Source of the DNA: Dioscorea cayenensis subsp. rotundata
Lineage: Eukaryota > Streptophyta > Magnoliopsida > Dioscoreales > Dioscoreaceae
Direction: 5' to 3'
Assembly: GCF_009730915.1 (NCBI RefSeq)
Contig: NC_052489.1
Span: 5,049,622-5,113,621 of the forward strand
DNA length: 64,000 nt
Below the pieces are notes generated by a model. That model searched no databases and had not been told where the DNA came from. It was given only the letters and a program-made list of their open reading frames with translations. The position numbers and the translations under genes were made by a program. Positions within the stretch are counted from its first letter, which is position 1; each line of letters begins with the position of its first letter. Shown piece by piece: positions 23,813 to 35,316 of the stretch.

Positions 23813-24589
23813 ATTGTTCTATATTGTTCTATGTCTCACAGGAAGTTCTCTAAAGTCTTGGCATTCCAAATTCCATCAAACGGAGACGGTTTCGTGATCT
23901 TAGTGCAAATGGTTTCCCGTAGTGCACTAGAGTTGTGAAAACCTAGATCTTTAGTGAAGTTAACACCTACTAAGTATTTTCACTTTTTGGAGTCAACATT
24001 TCCAACAGCAGACCTAGTTTAAAAACTCATTTGAAATGTCTTCATATTTTTTGTTTAAAAAAAACATAATAGGTGCATCTTTCACCAAGAAAGAGCCACA
24101 ACATTGTTGAGCCATCAAACAATATGTTCGAGTTATTCCATTGGCTTATAGGTATTATAGGTAAGTTTATTACCACATTGGTTGTGTGTTAGAACGTATT
24201 TTGGTTTTTTAAAAAGTTAGACAAACTCCCTCAAACCAAGTGGAGTCACCCACAATTTTTTTATGCCTCTCAAAAATTGGAGGTTAGCAAAGAAATAAAA
24301 AGCAAATATGTATATAAGTATAATTTAATACTTTTACAGAATGAAATAAAAACATTTTATAATTAAAAACCTTCACCCAAGCCAAAAACAAGAAATGACA
24401 ATGGAAATTTCACTCAAATCACAAATAATTTTAAAATCAATGCTGTTGTTTATTTATAATATCTCAACAAATATAAACAGACACAAATTCCACATAATAA
24501 ACTACACTTTATCATTACAAAAATTTTTACATAAACTCTCTAAACCACAATTAATATCACACTCATTATCTTATAACAATATAAATAAA
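23813..24589. other. AT-rich intergenic stretch
   Basis: Nothing recognisable beyond A/T-rich sequence; the open frame at 24395-24694 has no domain and partly overlaps the MULE-2 end. Confidence 0.5.
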
Positions 24590-24999
24590 AAAAAGGGAAA
24601 ATTACTGTTCACCCATCGTAATTTTCAAAACTTCCCAAAAACCCCCTCCTACTTTTACACACCCCTGGACAAATTTCTTCCAGTAAGTGTTTAACTTCCC
24701 TTTACCCCCTCACCGCTCACTTCAAATGGTCCATGTTAGGAAATCCCATTTTTGGCCCTAAAAATGGCGTGGAAAGGAAAGCGCCAAATCACATCATGCT
24801 CAACCTCATGGGCTTTTCCGCTTGGTTTCCGATAGACAATGCCAAGGAGTCTGCATTACATCTTGTTGTTCTCCTCATTATCATATCCGAAATATATAAA
24901 ATCGTTGGTCAGTAAGTTAGATTACGATCGAGAAGAACAAAGAATTACTGACTGAGTTCATTTCGTCGTAAAGTTCTTCCTCGCTTATGGTTATCTATT

Positions 25000-25160
25000 T
25001 GTATATTTTAAATAATGTTTAACTATTTGCTATTATCCGCTTAAATATTTTACTAATATGTTTAATAATTGTCATATCCGCTTAATACTTCCCATCTCCG
25101 CTTAACATTATCTTTACATGTATAACTATTCATATTAACGGTAAATTCTCAAAGTCTCCG
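25000..25160 (+). repeat. ~21-bp CGCTTAA/GTTTAA repeat, cluster 1 (MULE-2)
   Basis: On + the phrases TATCCGCTTAAATATTT, TATGTTTAATAATT, TATCCGCTTAATACTT and TCTCCGCTTAACATTAT follow each other about every 20-25 bases. This is one of several clusters inside MULE-2; none was noticed outside it. Confidence 0.65.
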
Positions 25161-26059
25161 TAAAACGGTGATCTTTTTCGCTTGATCCGAATTGTCGCGT
25201 GTGGCACGGGCAGTGGCAGAGATAGTATCCCGCAGCATAAGAATTAACGACGATTAATCTTTATGCACTGTAAACATAAATTTCCGAACACCCTGCTCGT
25301 TCTCATCACCAATGTCGACCATCGCGCTTTAACTTTTTCTCGGATATGAAGAGTCACCTGCTCATGGACTTTCACACCATAAATAACTGTGAAGAACCCT
25401 CCCCATGGACAACCACCTCGTCCGTCCCTCATCATCCTCCTCCTCCTCCTCTTCCTCCTCTTCCCACGGACAACCACTCTATCTCGAAAGGATGTTTCGT
25501 GAGCCTTCTTCCTTATCTCGAGAATCAATTAGCCGTAATCACCGAACTAGTTAAACTATCTTTTTCGCTTCACAGTAAAATGCCTCATAATCGCCTCGAA
25601 TGCAGAGGATCTCCAATGTGGACGATCTTTGAAAGCAATTAAGAGAGCATTTCGACTTGGGTAAGAAAAAGAAAGTTTTCACGTATCGCTGTGATCGCGG
25701 AGGATTCTCTGAGGAGGGAGATCACTGAAACATCCTTTTAAGACGGGGTCGACATTTACCACTCGAGACTTTCTCGCTACCGCTTAAGAAAAATGACATC
25801 GCTGTACAACTATTAAGTTCTCTCGCTTTAACTATCGTGATCTTCGCTTTAAGTCCCACCATGACACATCGATTAATAGTCGCTTTTTCATGAACGTGTG
25901 TTGTTTAACCTTTTTAATGTTAGACGTCAGCGTGTTCAAGTTGATGCGCATGTTATGCAAATCACTGTGAGCATTCGAATGTACTGCATACTCTTGTTTC
26001 GTATATATGAGGGTTGAGTCGTGAGTGTCCAAAGTCCGAGCATGACGTTGTAAATGTTG

Positions 26060-26520
26060 TAAATGTCGTAAATCTTTTATAAATAAAACGTAATAAGCTT
26101 TATTTGATTGTGAACTTCCAAATTTAAACATAGACCTAGTAAAAACAAACAATGGGGAAACAAAAGAACGCCATTGTAAACAATAGAAAAATATGTAAAT
26201 ATGTTTAAACAAATGACAACGATGTTTTAAGAAAAAAAGTTACTCTTTAAACAATGACAACGGTGTAAACAATAGAAAAAGTTAAACAATACTCTAGTTA
26301 CTCTTTAAACAACGACAACGATGTTTAAGAAAAATACGTAAAGATGTTTTAAACAAAGTGACTCAGGAGGTACCCATCTTCAACGCTGATGTCGTGAAAA
26401 GCATTCAATTTAAACAATAACATATTATTTACATGATATAGACTTTAGTTAAACAGCTTAACCATTATTTTAAACACTATATGTATCTGTTTAAACATAA
26501 AAAAGCTTGACGCTTTACAC
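26060..26520 (-). repeat. GTTTAA-type repeat, cluster 2 (MULE-2)
   Basis: TTTAAAC or GTAAAC words occur about a dozen times. Many are followed by AATGACAACG or AACGACAACGATG (for example near 26245, 26307, 26345). On - they read as GTTTAAAGAGTAACT-type units. The region lies upstream of the transposase remnant. Confidence 0.6.
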
Positions 26521-27179
26521 GAGGACTCATGTTGAGTTGAGAACATTCATTCGAACGATGTACAATATGTCTTCCTCAGCGACGATGACATATATTTCCT
26601 TTTTGCCCTTGGGATGGAGGGAAAAATACAGCCCAATCACATCACGCCTAGTCTAACCTCTCGTCATACAATCTGCACTTTTTGTTTGCCTTTTCGATCA
26701 TTTGTTTGTTCTTTACATCTTCTACTTCTTCTTCAGTCTTCTTTTTGTTCTTCGACTTCATTTGGTTTTCATGACGATTTGGTTTTCGACCCGATATATT
26801 ATGGAGAGTTTTTGTGGTATGCATAGATTGATCTGGGGGAGGGAAGGGGTGCTAATGTTCATCTCTCCGGACTCTTGGGAGTTGGTGTTAGTCGAGATAT
26901 GTGGCAGATGGGGTCTCGAAGTTTCTCTTATCGGGGGTTAAGTTCATCACACCGAGATGGATATAAAAGCGGTTTGCCCCAGATAGAAAAGCGATGTTGA
27001 CTTCCAGTGGATGTGTCACGTCCACTCCATCTTGAAATGTGCTTTGAAGTTGATCTTGTCGTCGAGAGCGAGAAATGTGCCGTTGCCGAATCCTAACGAA
27101 AGCGAGGTTTACTCGTTGTAAGTTCCTTTTCTTTTAATTATTCGAGTTGTCGGGGTCATTATTGTGTAAAATATGATCC

Positions 27180-27300
27180 GACAATTTTAACATATTGTAC
27201 TAGTCGTTTACGTTATTAGTTAAATGCTTAAGTATTTAATTTAACGTTTAAATATTGTCATTATCAGCTAAACATTTATATTCTCAGCTTAACATATTGA
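27180..27300 (+). repeat. ~21-bp CGCTTAA/GTTTAA repeat, cluster 3 (transposase intron)
   Basis: The presumed intron between the PB1-like and DNA-binding exons is made of GTTAAATGCTTAAG, ACGTTTAAATATTGTC, TCAGCTAAACATTTAT and TCAGCTTAACATATTG units spaced about 20-25 bases apart, oriented with the transposase. Confidence 0.65.
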
Positions 27301-28659
27301 TCTTTTATTTGGTAGTGTTGGCGAGGATTCGGATTCAGCGAGTGCTCCCATTCGTCCCCATGGTGACCACGGCGGTGTGGGATGTCTTCCTTCCTCGTCG
27401 GATCATTAAAATCTTTGTCGTTGGATATTAGACGAGCGTTTTGGCGGTGTCCGAACGATTTTCGGGATGACTTGCCCAGAGTCATGCGATCGAAAAGGAA
27501 TTTTTGACTTCAATTTCGCAGAGAGAGCGAAAAACATCGTGTAGTGTGGAATGTCTTTGCTGGAGTGGTTGTCGTTGGCAGCCTTCATGTCGAAAAGAGT
27601 ATAACAAAAATACTTTTCGAGTCAAGACAATCGACCCGTCACACTTTGCGGTGGTGGCGTGGGTTGGCGTCGCGTCCAGAGCGTTGAAAAATGGGTTGGC
27701 GCCGCGAGTGATTCGGAAGCTCAGGACCGATCCCTTGTCGAGGCCGCCGACGTTGAGGAAGGGACATATTGCGGGAACATGGTGTCCACATACGCTGACT
27801 AGCGGGCTTGGTTGGGAAAAGAAGCATGCGGGTGGTCCTCGGCGGGTGACATCTCCGGCCCTCTAGTTTGTTTACTTTGGTATGTGGATAAGGTGATAAA
27901 GACGAATCCGGCGGTGCGATCGTGGAAAGAGGCGGTGATCGTTTTTAAGCGTGCGTTTCTTTTCTTTCGGTAGCGTGTATTGTGGGATTAAGAGGAGACT
28001 TGCGGGGCGGCTATGCATTTCTCGATGGTACCCGCCTCCTTGGAAAAATATCGGGAGTGCGCTCTGGGTGCCACGGGGAAAGATGGAAAGCAATGGTTTT
28101 TCCACGTCGCCTTGAGGTGATAGTCGACCAGCGAGACCGATGCAAACGATTGGACTTGGTTCATATCTAGGGATTGAGGCGATGCCTTATCACGAGGATG
28201 GAGATTATCATGAGATAATTACCTTCGTGTCGAGACGGGTCGAGGGCCTTGTGGCCAAATTGCTTGAGAGTCTTCCCTTCTTCGCCACATGCATCTTGTC
28301 TTCGACATTTGGAGGCCAATTTTATGAAAGCGATGTCGGACTTGAGGAAGGCATTGAGGGAGGAGTCTTTGGTCTATATGCTTCCAGCGTGCGTGAGCGT
28401 CCACGGCTAAGATTTCGATGATCCCCAGTAGAATGAGCTGCGAGCCGCATCACCCGAAGCTCATCATTTGGTTGATTAATACGTCGGATATGGCATCATT
28501 GGTGAATTACTACTGTTCGGAGGTGATGCGTTGGGGTGAGATGTATTCAAAGCGTCGCGAGTCGTTCAATGCTTGGATCAAGGAAAGCTCGTCGTTTCTG
28601 GGTGTGAGTGGTCGACTCCGTAAGGTTTGCGAGATGTTGGTTTTACGCTAACATTTAGT

Positions 28660-28810
28660 GTTGCCACTTTACATTCTCGATCTTTGTTTAATTACACTTT
28701 GTCGACTTTAAATTTTTAATCATTTTCGTTTAAATATTTTACAATAATGTTTAAACATGTTCGTAGTATTTAACCATCGACATCGTTTTGTTTAACCTTA
28801 TTTGCGAGTT
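28660..28810 (+). repeat. ~21-bp GTTTAA repeat, cluster 4 (transposase intron)
   Basis: TTGTTTAATTACACTT, TTTCGTTTAAATATTTTAC, ATGTTTAAACATGTTCG and TTGTTTAACCTTATT units lie in succession in the AT-rich stretch between the core and SWIM parts of the transposase. Confidence 0.6.
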
Positions 28811-29494
28811 GAGTTGATCGCATGTTATATGGCAAGGCGTGAGCAGAGCAAATGGGAGACCTACTTATGCCCAGAACGTACGTTCAAGGTAGCGATCGTT
28901 TGTTGAGGGCGGTAAAGAAATCTCTCGTGTTGGTCGTTGTGTTGATGATCGTTCTGAAGTGATCGACCGGTCTGCGACTACGTGGATCTCGCCGTCGGAA
29001 CTTGTCGTATCGAAGGTGGCAAGTTTATGGTATCACTTGCCAGCAAACCGCTTGCGACTGACAATGCGACGGACATGCAGCGTGCATTGATTTATTAGCG
29101 GGTACTTCCGCCAGCGGTAAACAATTACAAACTTGCGTACAAGAGCTATATTCCCCATACGCGGCGATGGCCAGGCCTTGACGGGCAAATCGTGAGCTTC
29201 GTTCGCGACCTTTGTGGCGAGAAGGCTGACTGGGAGGCCTGAGCGAAAGAGGATCGAGTCGCCTAGCGTTTGATGTCCAGCGAGTTACATTACGGTACGG
29301 CACGTGGATCGATGCTGTCGGCGATCTTCTGATAGGCTGTGGCCGACTAGGTATTGTTAATAAGCCCGAAAGCGATGACGGAAAGCATTGTGTATTGATG
29401 GAGTTGTTTCCAGTATTTAAACTCTCTACTCTTTCTGACGAATTGAATGTATTTAATCGAGACAGTTGTTATTTTAAATGGATACTATCGTAAT

Positions 29495-29925
29495 TTGAAA
29501 TATTTCAAGCGATGTTTAAAGCGATATATGGTATATTTAAACAATGAAAGCGGAAATGTACAAAAACTACAACGTAAATTAAACAATGAAATGAAATCGA
29601 ATGAAATTTAACCCGCCTTACAATTGAAAAACAAACAAACTATACATTGAGATATACAAAGTTATTGATGGCCAACTTCCCATATTTATTTAAACAATGA
29701 ATGCATTTAGTTAGCAGAGCAGTGTTATTTTTAAGCGGAGTCACCGTATTTTGAAATATTTAAAAGCGATGTTTAAACGATATATAGTATATTTAAACAA
29801 TGAAAGTGAAATGTACAGCAATTAGAGCGTAAATTAAACAATGAAATGAAAGCGAATGGAATTTAACACGCTTTTACAATTCAAAAACAAACAAAATTTT
29901 TACATTAACATATACAAAGTCATGC
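29495..29925. repeat. Direct duplication, period 256 bp (MULE-2)
   Basis: The block starting TTTGAAATATTTCAAGCGATG near 29495 recurs near 29751 as TTTGAAATATTTAAAAGCGATG. Both are followed by a GTTTAAA-CGATATAT-GTATATTTAAACAATGAAAG series, a CGTAAATTAAACAATGAAATG block and AAAACAAACAAA. This is the intergenic space between the two convergent genes and also belongs to the TTTAAAC repeat family. Confidence 0.8.
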
Positions 29926-30779
29926 TCTTCGAACACGAAAACAATGAATTGAATTTGTCCGAGTTTACATTCGAAAATAAAATTGACATTCGGATATACA
30001 GGGACATGTTCTTGAAAAACAAAATTTAACCTCCGTGGCTGACTCCCCTTTGTCATGGACGCTCGGCCGCCCTCCTCCTAAGTATCGCGGGTAACATCCG
30101 AATCACGAGGTAAGGAGCGTGCATCTGCGGTGGCTCGTAACTTCTCACCCCAAAGTAATTGCTCGATAAAAGCGCATGACGTGAGCGGCGCATGATCGAC
30201 TTCCTTGTTTTTGGCGTGGGATTTCTATGTCATGCCGAGTGGGTACTTTGCTGTCAGTCATGACTCGCCGAACTCCATATCGACACAATTGTCGAATAGA
30301 TTCACTGTCGAGATATGCAAGTCGAGATTAGAATAACGATTTAAATACCAAAAGCATGATATTAATAGGACATAATTAAAAGAACTTACCATGTCCATCG
30401 CGTCCTTATCGTACCGCGACACGAAGAATAATGCCAGTATTCTTGTTTATCATTGTCCGGACGACGACGACATGGAAGTGGCCATTCATGATTATCGGGA
30501 GGATGACAATTTGAACTTCATGCGGTTGCGTCGCTGATCCCCGATCATAGCCATAATTAGTGTCATGTCGTCGTCCCCGCTGACATAAACAGCTGTAATG
30601 ATCGCGGTGATGAGGCGGCGCTTCATGAAGGATATGGCTCTTTGCTCGGCTGACTTTTTGTATTATGCATCCGAAAGCGTCCCATCAGTCATCGATGACA
30701 TCTCCTTTCCCCTCAAAGCGGTATAATTTGTCGCGTGTGGTGCTCACGCGTCGTTTCTTCCACACGGCGGTCTTGAGAG

Positions 30780-30965
30780 GTTAAGCGATATGAGATATAA
30801 TTAGACCATATTAAAAAAATATTTAAATGATATTATCAATTGTTACATGATATTATATATAATTAAATGTTAAGTAGACAAATTAAAATGATAACATAAA
30901 AGGTATTAAACACTATTAGGTAATTGTTAAACACTATAATAAAATCTTTTAAACAATATCATAAA
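30780..30965 (-). repeat. GTTTAA-type repeat, cluster 5 (peptidase intron)
   Basis: On - the phrases ATTGTTTAAAAGATTTT, AGTGTTTAACAATTACC, AGTGTTTAATACC and TCTACTTAACATTTAAT follow one another in the AT-rich stretch separating the linker exon from the peptidase exon. Confidence 0.55.
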
Positions 30966-32219
30966 AACTTTACACTTACCCGATCCATATAGCGGTTGAG
31001 GAAGATCCTCATCAACTCCTCCTTTCGTGATTTGTTAAGACGACTCGAGGCCAACCCATTTCTTCTTCTTGAATAAAAAGCTTTCCGGGCAGTCCGGGTC
31101 CACTTTTTGATTGGCCTTGATCGTCTCTCTCGTTGCTCGGTCGGGGTCTTCGCTGACATCTTCCTTCGATCGCGGGGGACGATGGCGACGACGATCAATC
31201 GCGACACGTCCTTACATGGTTGTTCTTGTTGTGGGATTGTGTACGGCCCGATCGCGAGGACGGCAGCGAGCATCAACCGCGACACATCCTTACATGGTTC
31301 TTGTTGTGGTGGGATTGTGTCTCGCTTAGGCTGCGATATCTGTCGGCCACGTCGCGACGCCACGCGAGCGGATTCGGCGATCTTCTCAACCGTGGTCGCT
31401 GACAAGCATCATTGGGAGACACACCCTTAACTTGTTCTTGATCTTGAGGATTGTGTCCATCTTTGATGCTGCAATCTCAGCGATCGGTTCCACTGGTCGA
31501 GGATTTCATCGAGAAGAGAGTCGATAGCCTTCTCAGCAATGCAGACGGCCACATCGTCTCGATGTCCTTCTCGACAACGACCTCGACTGCCGATGGTGTT
31601 GCTTATTGTTTCATCGTCGGACTGCGGTGGAGATAGAGGCGATTGTTCTCCTCTTTTTCGCAGAGTCTCTTGAATGTGGCCGCCTTGGAATGACCTTCCC
31701 GATGATGTCGTCGTCGTCGAATTCCGGCGCCTCGTTACGTCGGGTGCTTCGATTCTTTCGAGGGATGGCGCGACCGATTTGTGAACGTCCCTTCCAACGC
31801 CTCGACACGAGCGGCAGCCGAGGAAACTTCGGTCGTCAATATCTGGCGTGCACTGCAGTAAGAGTTCGCGGTGACATCTTCGCCTAATGTCACGGTGCAG
31901 TGCTGGCAGTAGGAGGTCGCCATGGTCGGGGGCCGCCACACTCGGGACGGCTGTCGTTGTCGTGGTAGGGGGTTGTTCTGATCTGCAGGGGTAGGGGAGG
32001 GCTTCTCCGTGCCGAGGAATGCGTCGCGGCGTGGTGGGGTGGAAGTAGGAGAGCAGGCGTCCGGTAGCCGCGATGAGAGGCTACACTCTCATCCGCGCCT
32101 GAGCAGTGGTTCCCGGGAGCGATGGCATCCATCCGTCGGTTGTCCCCAACAAATATTTCTTCTTAGACATTCGCAGGAACCACTCGAGAAACTAACATAT
32201 GTAAACCAAAACAATTTTC

Positions 32220-32420
32220 GGTGAAATCATTAATTTTAAACTATAAAAACTATATTTAAGCAGTGTTTATATATTTAAACGTTATAGAATATAATTAAAG
32301 CGGAGAACAAAAAAATTTAAACCGAGTATGAATAAAGAGTTAAAGCGGTGAAATACTAAAGTTAAGCGCTAAATAAAATGTTTAAGCGTTAAAGACTTAT
32401 TTTAAACATTGTCCATGATT
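32220..32420 (-). repeat. ~21-bp CGCTTAA repeat, cluster 6 (peptidase intron)
   Basis: Read on -, seven units start CGCTTAAACATTT, CGCTTAACTTTAG, CGCTTTAACTCTT, CGGTTTAAATTTT, CGCTTTAATTATA, CGTTTAAATATAT and TGCTTAAATATAG, spaced 18-23 bases. This is the clearest cluster and lies in a presumed intron of the peptidase gene. Confidence 0.75.
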
Positions 32421-33259
32421 TATTACCTCTTTTCCATCAGCGATGACAAGCTCCGTTTCTCACAGGTCACTGCTTCCGTGAAGTACTTTTCACCGTAGCA
32501 CGAGCATCCTTGGGATCTTGTCAAGCGGACTTTCTTCCCGTTCGGTCCATTTCAGTAAAACCGAGGCGTTAAGCGCGACCGAGCAACCCTTAATGTACTC
32601 GTGTTGGTCTTCTTCCCGGCGCATCTATCTTGCGACTCGGGCGGTCGCTCGTGGAATATCCTCCATAAGCCACTTGTGCGTCGCCTGCGCCCACGTCGTA
32701 TCGCCCCATGGTCGGTAGATCATCGACGTAATCAGCGATCCGGTTCGAACCAAGCATGATGTATTTGGGAAGAGGATCGTCCCCTACGAGGTACACCATC
32801 GGGGAGTTTGACGAAATTATCTTCTTCTCCCTCCGTCGAACAAGTTGCAACAGAGTGCTCTTGATGGAGTCTCTCGTGCTCTCGTGAGTCTTTGATAGAT
32901 ACCGCCCTTGACGCCGACCGGTTTTCTTCTTACGAAGACCACTACGCCGCCATCGCCTTGCAGACCAAGCACGAGGGCCACATCTTGAGATCCAAACTCA
33001 GCGAGGCTTTCCCGATCCTCGAATTTATTGATGCGACCATCGTACCTTTGCAAAAGAGAATCAAGAAGGGTCCTCTCTTGGTATATAGCTTCGACTCGAT
33101 GAAGCGCAAACGGTGTCAGTCGAATAATCTCCCGATAGGTCGAGGGGTCATGTTATTTTTTTCAATTGCACTAAAGTCTCCACTCACCGGGTGTCAAATA
33201 GCATCGGCCATTAACTAGGTTGACCGCCCGTAATCACAAAGCTCTCGCGATAATAACAA

Positions 33260-33480
33260 CACATTCAACATGCGATGATTGACAAAAGTTTAAGCGGAAA
33301 TATAAGGTTTTAAGCGGTAGAACTCTCGGTTATTAAAGCAGGAGATATAAAATGTTAAACATAGACCCATTTTGTTAAACGAGACGATAATACTTAAAGC
33401 AGAGACAACAAATGTTAAGCTGTAACATCTCATTTCTTAAGCGTCAACCTCGTTTGTAAAAAAGCGCAACCATATCAAAC
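33260..33480 (-). repeat. ~21-bp CGCTTAA repeat, cluster 7 (upstream of the peptidase gene)
   Basis: Read on -, eight units start with CGCTTAAG, GCTTAACA, GCTTTAAG, GTTTAACA, GTTTAACA, GCTTTAAT, CGCTTAAA and CGCTTAAA, about 20-24 bases apart, each followed by a T/A-rich stretch that often ends TCTC or TTCC. Confidence 0.75.
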
Positions 33481-34187
33481 GAAGCGGAAATGTACATTAT
33501 AAATATTACACAAATCATAACAATCGAAAAAACTAATTCGATGGTGTATACATACGAAAATGCAAAACAAAACAAAAACCCCAGTGAGAAATCTCCTGCG
33601 GACTAACAAAACCCCGTAGAAATCCCCTGCAGACTTGATATCTTCCAACAAAAAGCAGAGCACAAAAACAAAACCGAAAAAAATCTTTCTTTCAGTGAGC
33701 AGCTAACATAAAACCATACTCAATACCTTAGATTTCAAACCGATGAAATGCCAACTAGTTCAGCAGGGGGACTTCTCCTTCGAGATACTGGGGTGGAAAG
33801 GGAAAAAGGCGATGAAATGCCGATTACGGAGGCTTCGCAGTAGAGACAACTTCGGAGACGACTTGAAATGGAAAAGGCGAAGGCGTGAGTTGAGAAAAAA
33901 AGCAATCAAAGCTGGCTCCATAAATTGCCTCTCGGGGTTACCCCTACGGAAAACCGCCCCACTTCCTCTCAGATCGCCGAGATAGGCTGCAGCCACGGCT
34001 CCCCCATGCAAGGGCATTTTCGTCCAAAAATTTGAAACTCACTCCGCTCACATCCGATTCTGAGGGTTTGGGCTTTTGAAAAAACATAGAGTTTAAAAGG
34101 AGGGGGATTTTGGGGATTGCAAAACTAACGGGGTGTTTTTGGCAATTTTACAAACTTAAAGGGTTTTTTTGGCAATTTCCACTTTTT

Positions 34188-34766
34188 TTAATTATAAAAC
34201 ATTAAAATAAAAATTTAAAATAACTCTATGCTCATTAACCTCGTCACCTTCTTCCTAACTAAATCTAAACATACTATTAGACCATTTTAAGGAATAATTT
34301 TAATTTTTTTGATGATATTTAAAATTTTCTTTATATTACTTATAATATTAATAATTAAAAAATATTAATTACAATTAATTATTTATGTAATAAATATTTA
34401 TAAGACCTTTGAAATCCAACATATAAAATAGTTTTTATGATAGGAGTCGTTTAATTATATTATTTTATATATTGCCCCCAAACTCTTTACAAAATTTTAA
34501 ACAAAATTTTAAAAACTCCGATGCGAAGCCAAGAAGAATGCTTAGTGATCATTAAAAATGGTTATTAGTACATAATTTAATTAGTCCCAAGTGGACATGA
34601 CACAAATAGACTATTATTTAGACAACCAAACATGAATAAACATTTTTAATCAATATAATTAAATAATAAAAATATAAATATTTAAAAGAGTTGGATAACA
34701 AAAAGGCCATGCAAGTATGCAACCATTACAAATCACAAATAAACACAAGGCAAGATTATGCAAATC
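34188..34766. other. AT-rich intergenic stretch
   Basis: Nothing recognised between MULE-2 and the SINE. Confidence 0.5.
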
Positions 34767-35007
34767 CCAAACATTTTTTTTTTTTTGGGAGGAGGAGCGG
34801 GGCAAACTCACTAGAGACCCCAGGGATGTGCACAAGTCTTAGTGGAACAAATGGGGACGGGGCCGCGCTCACGTGGGTGCTAGAACTACCTGTACACAAC
34901 CACTATTCACAACTCTCAGAAATGTGCTCTCAGCCGAGAATCGAACTCTCACCACTCGTTGAGAGCTCTATCGGTGACCCGTATATCAATAGACCCGAAG
35001 GTCGTTG
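34767..35007 (-). mobile_element. SINE (tRNA-derived, second family)
   Basis: On - the segment carries a box-B match GAGTTCGATTCTC about 60 bases from its head, an upstream box-A-like GGGTCTATTGATATACG, then a GC-rich body with GTGCACATCCCTGGGGTC and an A-run (the T-run at about 34775-34787 on +). Direct repeats GCAAATC at 34760-34766 and 35008-35014 are a likely target duplication. It does not match the SINE family at 2797 and 61358 in its body. Confidence 0.75.
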
Positions 35008-35316
35008 GCAAATCACTACTTACACAATTTGCCACCACTACTTGCACTGTCATATACAACCACAAAGCTAAAATAAAATGAACATCAAATCACTGTCACA
35101 AATTGTGTTTCTCTTTTGTAAGAATGAATCCTCACGGCAATATTACTATATGTGTATTTACATACATGCGGCAAATCACATTCAATCCTAGGAAACAATG
35201 AACTGGTAGTTCGAGGATGAATTGAAGACGGGATCTTGATCCCATGGTTCGCACGGCACATTGCTAAAAACAATACGTGATCGGACTAATTCGAGTAAAT
35301 TGTGTGAATGTAGTCT

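Larger units (their letters stand above)
26830..29330 (+). pseudogene. MULE-2 transposase remnant (MURA type)
   Basis: The order of domains is complete but each is damaged. 26830-27120 is a PB1-like N-terminal domain (VEICGRWGLEVSL, DFQWMCHVHSILK). 27540-27860 is the MuDR DNA-binding region (NTFRVKTIDPSHF, RVIRKLRTDPLSR). 27870-28650 is the MULE core and C-terminal part (YHEDGDYHEIITFVS, then MRWGEMYSKRRESFNAWIKE). 28650-28810 looks like an AT-rich intron. 28820-29330 carries remains of the SWIM finger and zinc knuckle (WQVYGITC, then DVQRVTLRYGTARG). Multiple stops and frameshifts rule out a working protein. Confidence 0.82.
30010..33230 (-). pseudogene. MULE-2 Ulp1/C48-type peptidase gene remnant
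   Basis: On -, 33170-32820 carries the N-terminal part seen in plant transposon Ulp genes (RYDGRINKFEDRESLAEFG, then DVALVLGLQGDGGVVVF). 32590-32850 continues with SNSPMVYLVGDDPLPKYIM. 31427-32150 and 30959-31405 are low-complexity charged linker segments. The exon ending near 30960 has ARKAFYSRRRNGLASSRLNK. 30030-30520 is the peptidase: a His motif (IMNGHFHVVVV, around 30465-30495), LFDNCVDMEFGES, and the region around the expected catalytic Cys (SRSCAAHVMRFIEQLLWGE, around 30140-30210). Several stops and frameshifts interrupt it. The family removes SUMO-like modifiers; a role for transposon-borne copies is not established. Confidence 0.75.
24590..34187 (+). mobile_element. MULE-2: 9.6-kb decayed Mutator-like element with a C48 peptidase gene
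   Basis: The left end (AAAAAAAGGGAAAATTACTG, then TAATTTTCAAAACTTCCC, then AAAAACCCCCTCCTACTTTT) is an imperfect inverted copy of the right end (complement: AAAAAAAGTGGAAATTGCC, then AGTTTTGCAATCCCC, then AAAATCCCCCTCCTTTTAAA). Inside are a MURA-type transposase remnant on + (26830-29330) and a convergent Ulp1-like gene remnant on - (30010-33230). The interior is richer in CG dinucleotides than the host flanks, and its spacers carry a private ~21-bp repeat. MULEs carrying Ulp1-like peptidases (Kaonashi type) are known in plants. An exact 9-10 bp target duplication could not be fixed in the A/T-rich flanks. Confidence 0.78.

Noticed and set aside
25346..25642. 98-codon open frame on + with a proline run
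   Set aside because: The run comes from a (TCC)n tract; no domain or splice context supports a gene.
31107..32224. Several open frames on + in 31.1-32.2 kb
   Set aside because: They are antisense to the low-complexity linker of the Ulp1-like gene.
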